Assembly (NCBI GenBank): GCA_934621485.1
Contig: CAKTUS010000075.1
Location: 1 to 12,989 of the forward strand
DNA: 12,989 bases
DNA from: an uncultured Clostridia bacterium
GTDB lineage: Bacteria; Bacillota; Clostridia; Christensenellales; Aristaeellaceae
Reading direction: 5' to 3'
The translations under genes and the position numbers were made by a program. Each line of letters begins with the position of its first letter. Position 1 is the stretch's first letter. The notes beneath the pieces were generated by a model that saw only the letters and a program-made list of their open reading frames with translations, was not told the origin of the DNA and searched no databases. Of the stretch, positions 6,291-12,979 are shown piece after piece.

Positions 6291-7745
6291 ATGAAGAAAA
6301 TCGTTGCTCTCTTCCTGGCTCTGGTGTTGGCCCTTTCCATGGTGTCCTTCGCTGTTGCCGAGGAACCCGTCCACCTGGTGTGGTGGCTGTTCTCCACCGG
6401 CGACGCTCCCGCGGATTGGCCCGAGGTTGAGGAAAAGCTGAACGAGATCAGCGCCAAGGAAATTGGCGTTACCTGCGAATTTAAGTACATGACCGAGGAT
6501 CAGATTAACCTGGCCATGCAGTCCGGCGAATACTTCGACATTTGCTTCACCTGCGACTGGTGGAACGATTTCGCCACCAATGTGGCCAACGACATGTACC
6601 TGGATTTGACCGACCTGGTGGCCGAGTACGGCAAGGAAATGTCCGAGCTCATGCCCGAGAACATCTGGATCGGCGGCAAGGTTGGCGACAAGCTGTACGC
6701 CATCCCCCACGTGAAGGACTACGGCATTGAAGTGTTCTGGATTCTGGATACCGATTACTTCATCAACCAGAAGGGTCTGGAAGAGGACCACTACATCTCC
6801 TTTGAAGGCATCGAGCCCTATCTGGAAATGTACAAGAAGGATTATCCGGACGATTATCCTCTGAAGATCTACAAGGTTGGCGTTACCTCCTGGCTGAACG
6901 CCCTGGTGGACTGGGTCAACCAGACCTACTATATCGGCCTGGACATCGCCGCTGAAGGCACCGACGATCAGTACACCGTGAAGAGCGCGCTGGACATCCC
7001 CGCTTTCGGCGATCGTCTGCGCACCATCCACAGCTGGTATGAGAAGGGCTACATCAACCCCGACGCCGCTGTGACCGAATCCATGCCCCGCTCCATCGCC
7101 AGCGTTGTGCAGTCCGGTCAGGGCTGGTTCGGCGCCGAGACCGTGTGGTCCAACGCCCGCCAGAAGGCCAGCTACATCTCCCGCTACGACGGTCCCTTCC
7201 TGGCCACCTACTCCGTGCGCGGCGCTATGACCGCCATCAGCAGCACCAGCAATCATCCCGTGGAAGCCATGAAGCTGGTTAACCTGATGAACAGCAACGC
7301 CGAGTACCGCACTGTCGCCCGCTACGGCATCGAAGACAAGCACTACATCAACGTGTCTGACGGCATCGTGCAGCGCACCGAGCTGGGCAACAGCAACATG
7401 TTTGTGAACGCCTACGGCCAGGGCACCTACGCTCTGGGCCCCGTGGAAGCCTCTCCCTTCGAGAGCGTGCCCGCCAATCCCCATCAGTGGACCGAACTGG
7501 TGGAGCGCTATGAGAAGGAAGCTGTGACTTCTCCCATCATGGGCTTCACCTTCGATATCACCCCCGTGCAGGAAGAGTGCCTGGCCATGGCCAGCATCTG
7601 GCAGCAGTACATCTACGAACTGCAAACCGGTACCTCCGATCCTGACGTGGTGTTCCCTGAACTGCGCGAAAAGCTGGAAGCCGTCGGCCTGCAGAAGGTT
7701 ATCGATGAGGCTCAGGCTCAGCTGAACGCCTTCCTGGGCAAGTAA
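6291..7745 (+). CDS. Extracellular solute-binding protein, LplA-type with DUF3502-like C terminus
   Basis: This 484-residue protein is the substrate-capturing component for the two upstream permeases. Residues 1-23 form a signal peptide: basic MKK, a hydrophobic core, then AVA before EE. There is no lipobox cysteine, so signal peptidase I cleavage after Ala23 is predicted rather than lipoprotein anchoring. The body is a family 1 type periplasmic-binding fold rich in Trp and Tyr, suited to sugar stacking. The last 100 or so residues match the DUF3502 pattern of LplA/YtcQ-like proteins, including GFTFDITPVQEE. AGGAGG lies 8 nt before the ATG. Codon choice is strongly biased (lysine almost always AAG), unlike the neighbouring enzyme genes, which points to high expression. 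Hairpins flank the gene on both sides. Ligand is inferred to be a cell-wall glycan fragment. Confidence 0.92.
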   Translation: MKKIVALFLALVLALSMVSFAVAEEPVHLVWWLFSTGDAPADWPEVEEKLNEISAKEIGVTCEFKYMTEDQINLAMQSGEYFDICFTCDWWNDFATNVANDMYLDLTDLVAEYGKEMSELMPENIWIGGKVGDKLYAIPHVKDYGIEVFWILDTDYFINQKGLEEDHYISFEGIEPYLEMYKKDYPDDYPLKIYKVGVTSWLNALVDWVNQTYYIGLDIAAEGTDDQYTVKSALDIPAFGDRLRTIHSWYEKGYINPDAAVTESMPRSIASVVQSGQGWFGAETVWSNARQKASYISRYDGPFLATYSVRGAMTAISSTSNHPVEAMKLVNLMNSNAEYRTVARYGIEDKHYINVSDGIVQRTELGNSNMFVNAYGQGTYALGPVEASPFESVPANPHQWTELVERYEKEAVTSPIMGFTFDITPVQEECLAMASIWQQYIYELQTGTSDPDVVFPELREKLEAVGLQKVIDEAQAQLNAFLGK

Positions 7746-7761
7746 TCTGCAAAACCGCTCC

Positions 7762-7791
7762 GGGGCTGCTGCCTGTGCAGCAGCCCCTTTC
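7762..7791 (+). terminator. Strong hairpin with weak T-run after the binding-protein gene
   Basis: GGGGCTGCTGC (7762-7772) pairs perfectly with GCAGCAGCCCC (7777-7787) around CTGT, followed by only TTTCT. The stem is very stable but the T-run is short. It is probably a partial terminator or a 3'-protecting structure that keeps binding-protein mRNA abundant while letting some transcripts reach namZ. Confidence 0.75.
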
Positions 7792-7820
7792 TAGAACCAT
7801 TTTGAAGGGGGATTTTTTCC

Positions 7821-8966
7821 ATGGCTCCCATTCTTAGCGGCATCGACCGCCTTTCCAGCGTGGATTCGATTCTAAAAGACCGCCGCATTGGTCTGATGAC
7901 CAACCAGACCGGCGTCGACCATCAGTTTCGTTCCTCCATCAACCTGATTCATGAAAAATATCACCTGACGGCCCTGTTCGCCGTGGAGCACGGAATTCGT
8001 GGCAACGTACAGGGCGGCAAGCACCTGCAAAACGAGGTGGACGAGCAAACCGGCGTGCCCGTGTACAGCGTGTACGGCGAAACCCGTCGCCTCACCCCGG
8101 AAATGCTGGACGCCTTCGACGTATTCTGCTTTGATATTCAGGATGTGGGTCTGCGCTTCTACACCTTTATTTACGCCCTCAGCTACGCCATGGAAGCCTG
8201 CTGTGAGGCAGGAAAGCCGGTGGTGGTGTTCGACCGCATCAATCCCCTGGGTGGCCAGCGGGTGGACGGCACCCTGCTGAATGAAAAATTCTCTTCCTAT
8301 GTAGGCATGTATGCCATGCCCACCCAATACGGCATGACCGTGGGCGAATACGCCCTGTGGTGCAAGGATCACCTGCATCTGGACACGCTGAAGCTGACGG
8401 TGGTGCCCCTTTCCGGCTGGAACCGCGGGGACGACCTGAGCCGGGTGAATATGCCCTGGGTAGCTCCCTCCCCCAACTGCACCGGCTTTCAAACGGCTTT
8501 TGCCTACGCGGGCGGCTGCATCTTTGAGGGCACCAACGTTTCGGAAGGCCGGGGCACCTGCATGCCCTTTGAATATATTGGCGCGCCCTGGATAGATGCG
8601 GTAGAGCTGGAAAAACAGATGGCCAAGCGCCCTCTGCCCGGTCTGCATTTCCGGGCCACCTATTTCACCCCCAGCTTTTCCAAGCACGCCGGGCAGCTGT
8701 GCCAGGGCGTGCAGATGCACGTGACGGATAATCAGACGGCCCGCCCCATCCTGGGTGCGCTGTGCCTGCTGGATGAAATCCGCATCCTGTACCCGGACAA
8801 GCTGGAATTCAATCACAACCTGGAGGGCAGTACCACCATCGACCTGATTTTGGGCACGGATGAATACCGCCTGGGCGTGTACGACGGCCCGGGCCTGCTG
8901 AAAGCCCATGAAGCCCGGGTGGAGGCTTTCCGCCAGGCCCGCAAGCCTTATTTGCTATATGACTAA
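7821..8966 (+). CDS. namZ: Exo-beta-N-acetylmuramidase NamZ (DUF1343, GH171)
   Basis: This 381-residue protein is a full-length DUF1343 protein, the family of B. subtilis NamZ/YbbC, which releases MurNAc from the non-reducing end of peptidoglycan fragments. Family landmarks are present in order: GLMTNQTGVD (24-33), EHGIRG (56-61), VYSVYG (81-86), FDIQDVGLRFYTF (104-116), DRINPLGG (138-145), PSPNCTG (216-222) and FEGTNVSEGRGT (235-246). The conserved glutamates in the EHG and FEGTN motifs are the likely catalytic or sugar-binding residues. The ATG follows a GAAGGGGG site. Unlike the B. subtilis enzyme there is no signal peptide: the protein begins directly at the N-terminal domain. It should therefore work in the cytoplasm on imported material. 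It lies 75 bp after the binding-protein gene and 13 bp before the next GNAT gene. Confidence 0.92.
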   Translation: MAPILSGIDRLSSVDSILKDRRIGLMTNQTGVDHQFRSSINLIHEKYHLTALFAVEHGIRGNVQGGKHLQNEVDEQTGVPVYSVYGETRRLTPEMLDAFDVFCFDIQDVGLRFYTFIYALSYAMEACCEAGKPVVVFDRINPLGGQRVDGTLLNEKFSSYVGMYAMPTQYGMTVGEYALWCKDHLHLDTLKLTVVPLSGWNRGDDLSRVNMPWVAPSPNCTGFQTAFAYAGGCIFEGTNVSEGRGTCMPFEYIGAPWIDAVELEKQMAKRPLPGLHFRATYFTPSFSKHAGQLCQGVQMHVTDNQTARPILGALCLLDEIRILYPDKLEFNHNLEGSTTIDLILGTDEYRLGVYDGPGLLKAHEARVEAFRQARKPYLLYD

Positions 8967-8979
8967 AGGAGCAGCCTGT

Positions 8980-10038
8980 ATGACTACCGTTCGTCCTCTC
9001 GTCCGGCAAGACGTTCCGGCTCTGATTACCCTGTGGAACCAATGCGTCCAGGAGGGCGAAGTGCTGTACGCCCCCATGGACGAGCATTTGTGGCAGTTCA
9101 AATTTGTGCAGACGGCGGGCTGCGACCCTCAGCTATTGCTGACCGCTGAAGAAAACGGCGCGCCGGTAGGCTTCATCCACGGCGTGGCCCCGGGAACCTT
9201 CCCCGGCTCCCGGCCCCAAATCGGCTATCTCACCGTGATGCTGGTGGACAAGCGCCGCCGCGGCCAGGGCATCGGCAAAGCGCTGCTACGCGAGCTCAGC
9301 CGCCGCCTGCGTGAAAAAGGCGCCGTCAAGCTAATGGTGTCCAGCCTGAACCCGGTGAATCTGAGTTGGCGCATCCCGGGTACTCCCGGCCATGACCACA
9401 ACAACATGCCCGGCGTGGATCAGGACTGCGCAGGCGCAGGCTTCTTTGCCAGTCAGGGCTTTGAAAAGCTGCATGAAGAAGTAGCCATGTATCGCTCCCT
9501 GGCCCAGTATCAGCCGCCTGCCGATTTGCAGGCGCGGCAGGAAGCCCTGCGGCGGCAGGGCATTGAAACCGGCGTTTATGACTGGCGCGCCCACTGCGGC
9601 TTTGACGCCATGTGCGACCGGGTGGGCAGCGACTATTGGCGGGATGTGCTGCGCACGGAAATCGCAGCCTGGGAAAGCGGACGGCCTAATCAGGATCCCC
9701 GTTTTTTTGCCGATGATGAAACGCAGCCCAAAGCGCCCCGCCCCCTGCTTACCGCCACGGCCAACGGACAAATTGTAGGCTTTACCGGCCCGGTGGACAA
9801 ACAGAAAAGCGGCCGGGGCTGGTTTACCGGCATCTGCACCGATCCCACCTATGGCGGTCGCGGCATCGCCACCGTGCTCTTTACCCTGCTGATGCAGGCC
9901 TTTGCCCAGGAGGGCGCGGCCTTTTCCACCCTGTTTACCGGCACGGAAAACCACGCCCAAAAAATCTACCTGGCCGCCGGCATGCGCCCGGTACGGCACT
10001 TCATGCTCATGAGCAAATCTTTGGAAGGGAACGATTGA
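8980..10038 (+). CDS. Tandem GNAT-domain acetyltransferase
   Basis: This 352-residue protein has two GNAT domains. The first (about 1-175) has a full acetyl-CoA loop, RRRGQGIGKAL (92-102, with Arg94, Gly97 and Gly99). The second (about 200-350) has a weaker loop, YGGRGIATVL (291-300). Between them lies an unusual segment PGTPGHDHNNMPGVD (133-147) in the first domain's C-terminal half. I start at ATG 8980, with AAAGGAG 8 nt upstream; an ATG at 8908 in the same frame overlaps namZ and has no binding site. It has no signal peptide. It sits between namZ and the PIG-L gene (1-nt gap to the latter), so translation coupling is likely and the three products probably serve one pathway. Possible substrates are the free amine of glucosamine or muramic acid residues; this is inferred only from context. 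Confidence 0.85.
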   Translation: MTTVRPLVRQDVPALITLWNQCVQEGEVLYAPMDEHLWQFKFVQTAGCDPQLLLTAEENGAPVGFIHGVAPGTFPGSRPQIGYLTVMLVDKRRRGQGIGKALLRELSRRLREKGAVKLMVSSLNPVNLSWRIPGTPGHDHNNMPGVDQDCAGAGFFASQGFEKLHEEVAMYRSLAQYQPPADLQARQEALRRQGIETGVYDWRAHCGFDAMCDRVGSDYWRDVLRTEIAAWESGRPNQDPRFFADDETQPKAPRPLLTATANGQIVGFTGPVDKQKSGRGWFTGICTDPTYGGRGIATVLFTLLMQAFAQEGAAFSTLFTGTENHAQKIYLAAGMRPVRHFMLMSKSLEGND

Positions 10039-10039
10039 C

Positions 10040-10735
10040 ATGGCAAAAACCATTATGGCTGTTGGCGCCCACACCGGCGACGCCCAGCTCACCTGCGGCA
10101 TGCTGCTGGCTAAGCACGCCATGGCCGGCGATAACGTTATCATTGTCGATTTAACGGCCGGCGAACGCGGCACCCCTCAGGGCTGGACGGTGAGCGATTT
10201 TCGCAAGTACAACGTGGAATGTGCCGCTACATTCGCCAAAAAAATCGGCGGAACCTCCATTGTGCTGGACACCCCGGACGGCGAATTGTACGACACCCAG
10301 GACCAGGAGCTGCGTCTGGCCGATCTCATGCGAAAATATCAGGTGAACGCGGTCCTCTATCACTGGAAAAACAGCCTGCACAAAGACCATGAGGCTGCCA
10401 GCCGTATCACCGATAACGCCATCTTTTATGCCACCTTGCCCACCTATCCGCACACGCTGCCCGCCGCGCCCATCTCCCGCTTCATGTGCGCCGAAAACTG
10501 GGAGGACGAGCCGGAATTTGCTCCCTACTACTGGTTTGACGTAACCGAGGCTTTCCCCGTGTGGAAGGAAGGCATCAAAGAGCTGTGGTTGGCCGAGCAC
10601 TCCGCCAGCTTCAAATACCTGCGGTACTATGAAGCGCTGAGCATCATGCGCGGCGCACGCATCGGCGTGGATCACGCCACCTGCTTTGCCGCCAACAACC
10701 AGTACGCCAAGCGTCAAAAGCTGGATTTGCTCTAA
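10040..10735 (+). CDS. PIG-L/LmbE family deacetylase-like protein, variant active site
   Basis: This 231-residue protein has the length and fold signatures of the PIG-L/LmbE (MshB/BshB-like) zinc de-N-acetylases, which remove acetyl from N-acetylglucosamine-type substrates. The usual N-terminal AHPDDxE motif reads AHTGDAQ (10-16). The zinc-binding His11 and Asp14 are kept, but the position of the general-base Asp is Gly13 and the following Glu is Gln16. TAGERG (39-44) and the second metal motif HKDH (114-117) are intact. The ATG lies 1 nt after the stop of the tandem GNAT gene. Presence between two acetyl-CoA enzyme and hexosaminidase genes suggests action on GlcNAc or MurNAc derivatives. The missing base could mean altered chemistry, a different base, or a non-catalytic role. 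No signal peptide is present. Confidence 0.88.
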   Translation: MAKTIMAVGAHTGDAQLTCGMLLAKHAMAGDNVIIVDLTAGERGTPQGWTVSDFRKYNVECAATFAKKIGGTSIVLDTPDGELYDTQDQELRLADLMRKYQVNAVLYHWKNSLHKDHEAASRITDNAIFYATLPTYPHTLPAAPISRFMCAENWEDEPEFAPYYWFDVTEAFPVWKEGIKELWLAEHSASFKYLRYYEALSIMRGARIGVDHATCFAANNQYAKRQKLDLL

Positions 10736-10754
10736 GCAAGAAAGGAAGGGTTCC

Positions 10755-12263
10755 ATGACTCAGGCCGAACGCAACCGCCTTCTCCTTGGCCAGCGCATTG
10801 CCGTTGGGTTTGACGGCTACGAGCTTACGCCCTCTTTGGAAAAGCTGATTCGAGACTGCAAAATCGGCAACATCATCCTGTTTCGCCGCAACATTCGCAC
10901 TGCCCGGCAGGTGCGCTCACTCTGCGACAATCTGCAAAAACTGATTTTGCAGGAAACAGGACTTCCCGCTTTCATCATGCTGGATGAGGAAGGCGGCACG
11001 GTGTCCCGCCTGGCGGATATCGCCACCCCAACGCCCAGCGCCATGGCCGTGGGCGCTTCGGGCGAAGCCGAATACGCGTATCAGCTGGGGCGCATGATGG
11101 GCGGCGAGTTAAGCGCCGTAGGCGTAAACATGGACCTGGCCCCGGTGCTGGACTGCAATACCAACCCCAACAACGTGGTTATCGGCGTGCGTTCCTTTGG
11201 CAGCAATCCGGAAACCGTGGCCCGCTTCGGCGCGCGCTTTGCTTCGGGCCTGCGCCAGGCTGGCGTTATCGCCTGCGGCAAGCATTTTCCCGGCCACGGC
11301 GACACGGAGGTAGACAGTCACCTGGGACTGCCGGTGGTGGAAAAAACCATGGAGCAAATGGAAAAAGAGGAACTGGTCAGCTTCCGCAAGGCCATTTCGG
11401 ACGGCATAGACGCGCTGATGACGGCCCATGTGGTTTTTCCCGCTCTGGACGCCAATCGGGTGCCCTCCACGGTATCCCGCCGGGTGATTACCTGGCTGCT
11501 GCGCGGCCAGATGGGTTATCCTGGCCTGATTATAAGCGACTGCATGGAAATGGGCGCTGTACAGGACCTGTACGGCACGCCCCAGGCGGCGTTAATGGCT
11601 TTGCAGGCAGGCGTGGATATTACCCTGGTCAGCCACACGGAAGCTTTGCAGCGGGAAAGCTTCCAAACAGCGCTGGCTGCGCTGGAAAGCGGCCTGTTGA
11701 ACGCGGCGGAATGTCAGGCGTCCTATAACCGCATTGTTGAAAAAAAGCAGCGTCTGGCCATCCCTGCTGCCTTTGACCCCAAGCATCTGCGTCAGTCTCC
11801 GTTCGCCGCATTGGTGCAAAAAATCGAAGAAGCGGCGGTGCGTGTGCTGCACGCGCCCGCTGGCCGGCCTTTGCCCGCCCTGAGCGGTCATCCTTTGTTT
11901 GCGGGTGTAGACGCGATGGCCGCTTCCCGCGCCAGCGACGGCCTGCATTTGAGCGCGGTTGAGCGCCTGGCCCAGGCCTTCGGCGGCGAAGTTTCAAAGA
12001 CGCCCTGGCAACAGGAGGCCCAGCTGCTTGCCTCCGCGCCGGGCCGCACGGCGGTTGTCGTCCTGTCCCGCCACCCGGATGCGCAGGCCATGGCAGATTT
12101 TGCCATCAAGCTGGCGCAGGCGGGCGCTCAGGTGATTGCCGTTTCCATGGATACGCCTTACTGCCTGGATCGGTTGCCGGATAGCCTGTGGAAAATAGCG
12201 ACATATCAGTACGATGAGCTGGCCCTGAATCGTCTGATAGCGCTGCTTTCACATCATTGCTGA
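10755..12263 (+). CDS. nagZ: Beta-N-acetylglucosaminidase NagZ (GH3)
   Basis: This 502-residue GH3 enzyme hydrolyses terminal GlcNAc from GlcNAc-MurNAc fragments. The diagnostic NagZ motif runs from KHFPGHG at 176-182 to Asp187-Ser188-His189, where His and Asp form the acid/base dyad peculiar to NagZ. The nucleophile is Asp262 in SDCMEM (261-266). The TIM barrel covers about 1-340. A C-terminal part (about 360-502) resembles a shortened GH3 alpha/beta domain, so it is a two-domain form like B. subtilis NagZ rather than the single-domain Gram-negative form. It lacks the signal peptide of the B. subtilis enzyme, so it should be cytoplasmic. The ATG at 10755 is preceded by AAAGGAAGG; an upstream in-frame ATG at 10686 lies inside the PIG-L gene and is not favoured. 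It is last in the operon, 19 nt after the PIG-L gene and 36 nt before a strong terminator. Confidence 0.95.
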   Translation: MTQAERNRLLLGQRIAVGFDGYELTPSLEKLIRDCKIGNIILFRRNIRTARQVRSLCDNLQKLILQETGLPAFIMLDEEGGTVSRLADIATPTPSAMAVGASGEAEYAYQLGRMMGGELSAVGVNMDLAPVLDCNTNPNNVVIGVRSFGSNPETVARFGARFASGLRQAGVIACGKHFPGHGDTEVDSHLGLPVVEKTMEQMEKEELVSFRKAISDGIDALMTAHVVFPALDANRVPSTVSRRVITWLLRGQMGYPGLIISDCMEMGAVQDLYGTPQAALMALQAGVDITLVSHTEALQRESFQTALAALESGLLNAAECQASYNRIVEKKQRLAIPAAFDPKHLRQSPFAALVQKIEEAAVRVLHAPAGRPLPALSGHPLFAGVDAMAASRASDGLHLSAVERLAQAFGGEVSKTPWQQEAQLLASAPGRTAVVVLSRHPDAQAMADFAIKLAQAGAQVIAVSMDTPYCLDRLPDSLWKIATYQYDELALNRLIALLSHHC

Positions 12264-12299
12264 CTCGCCGTTTCCTTTCATCACTGAAAACCTGTTTTT

Positions 12300-12343
12300 G
12301 CCCTCTGCTGCGGTTTCATTTTTCGGCAGCAGAGGGCTTTTTT
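12300..12343 (+). terminator. Intrinsic terminator of the operon
   Basis: GCCCTCTGCTGC (12300-12311) pairs perfectly with GCAGCAGAGGGC (12326-12337), and six T residues follow (12338-12343). The loop is 14 nt. It lies 36 nt after the nagZ stop and should end the transporter and muropeptide operon. Confidence 0.93.
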
Positions 12344-12608
12344 GAATCGGAGCGTTTTTCCGAAAGAATGCGGCAGGGTTCAAAAGCCCTGCAACCGGAT
12401 ACCGGCAAGGGTTGCTGGCGTTGTGAAAAACGGACGCTTGCAACGGCTGCTCTGCAAACCGGAAAGTGCTTGGCCCTACCGGCTGTTTGCAAGCTTTTCT
12501 GCTCTTGCACCCATCGTTTCCGGAAAGCCGCTTATTCTTTGCTGCCCTTATCCTTGACGGAACCGAAAGCGCATGATCTCCACTCGCTAAGCCGATATTT
12601 TTTTGCTA
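12344..12608. other. Gene-free stretch
   Basis: No supported gene lies between the operon terminator and the palindrome at 12609. Open frames of up to about 119 codons exist on the plus strand but have no binding site and overlap the terminator. A hairpin GCAGGG/CCCTGC (12373-12378 with 12387-12392) is the only clear structure; its loop resembles a tRNA T-loop but no tRNA can be folded around it. Confidence 0.55.
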
Positions 12609-12658
12609 ACGCATGAAAAGCCCTTGAGAACGATGATTCTCAAGGGCTTTTCATGCGT
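12609..12658. terminator. Perfect 22-bp inverted repeat, probable bidirectional terminator
   Basis: Positions 12609-12630 and 12637-12658 are exact reverse complements around the 6-nt loop CGATGA. The inner part is a GC-rich stem (GCCCTTGAGAA) followed on both strands by TTTT, the layout of a bidirectional intrinsic terminator. It would stop minus-strand transcripts from the gene remnant at the right edge and back up the operon terminator. The stem is longer than a terminator needs. Confidence 0.75.
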
Positions 12659-12862
12659 CTATACGGACATAGTGATACTGTGTGGCCCCTTGCCGAGATG
12701 ACGTACGGGCGGTTCATTTTTTGGAATTTTGAACCGCCGAGAGCGTTTTGAACCGCCGTCCGAAGAAGCAGCGCTACATGAATTGAACCAAAATACGAAC
12801 CGTGAAAACGAGGTAAAACTAAAATCCGGCAATATAGACGCGCCACCCGGGCGATATCCAGA
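12659..12862. other. Gene-free stretch with GAACCGCC repeats
   Basis: GGCGGTTCA (12708-12716) is followed by two inverted copies, TGAACCGCC at 12730-12738 and 12749-12757. The two right-hand copies sit in a 13-nt direct repeat, TTTTGAACCGCCG (12727-12739 and 12746-12758). Either right copy can pair with the left one, giving alternative hairpins. A further partial GAACC occurs at 12785-12789 and GAACCG at 12797-12802. No gene is supported here. Confidence 0.6.
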
Positions 12863-12979
12863 TCAGCCTTTTGAAACTGCGTTATTGAGCAGAAAATCTA
12901 TGCTCAGCTGCATCCGCATGCTGTATTGCGCCAGACGTTCAAACAGTCTGCTTGCAGCCTCTTCATCCCGGAAGTCCTT
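12863..12979 (-). pseudogene. Possible 3' end of a minus-strand gene, frame broken near the window edge
   Basis: Read on the minus strand, 12979 to 12863 gives 38 protein-like residues ending in a TGA stop (12865-12863). The segment is rich in charged and hydrophobic residues in a helical pattern (for example SRLFERLAQY and SIDFLLNNAVSKG). An in-frame TGA at 12982-12980 closes the frame just upstream, and no suitable start codon follows. Removing one A from the AAA run at 12980-12978 would join it to the adjacent frame (EEVK). It may be a frameshifted remnant or an assembly error at a contig end. I do not recognise the family. Confidence 0.3.

Noticed and set aside
6045..7625. Long minus-strand open frame (526 codons) opposite the binding-protein gene
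   Set aside because: It is an antisense artefact of biased codon use in the highly expressed binding-protein gene, whose signal peptide and DUF3502-like end are clear.
12371..12392. tRNA-like T-arm (GGTTCAAAA between pairing arms)
   Set aside because: The loop would be 8 nt, and no acceptor, D or anticodon arms can be found at the right distances.
12257..12616. Plus-strand open frame of 119 codons after nagZ
   Set aside because: It overlaps the operon terminator, has no binding site and shows no protein-like pattern.
12708..12758. CRISPR-like repeat array
   Set aside because: Only two direct 13-nt repeats with a 6-nt gap plus one inverted copy; unit length and spacing do not fit, and no cas genes are present.
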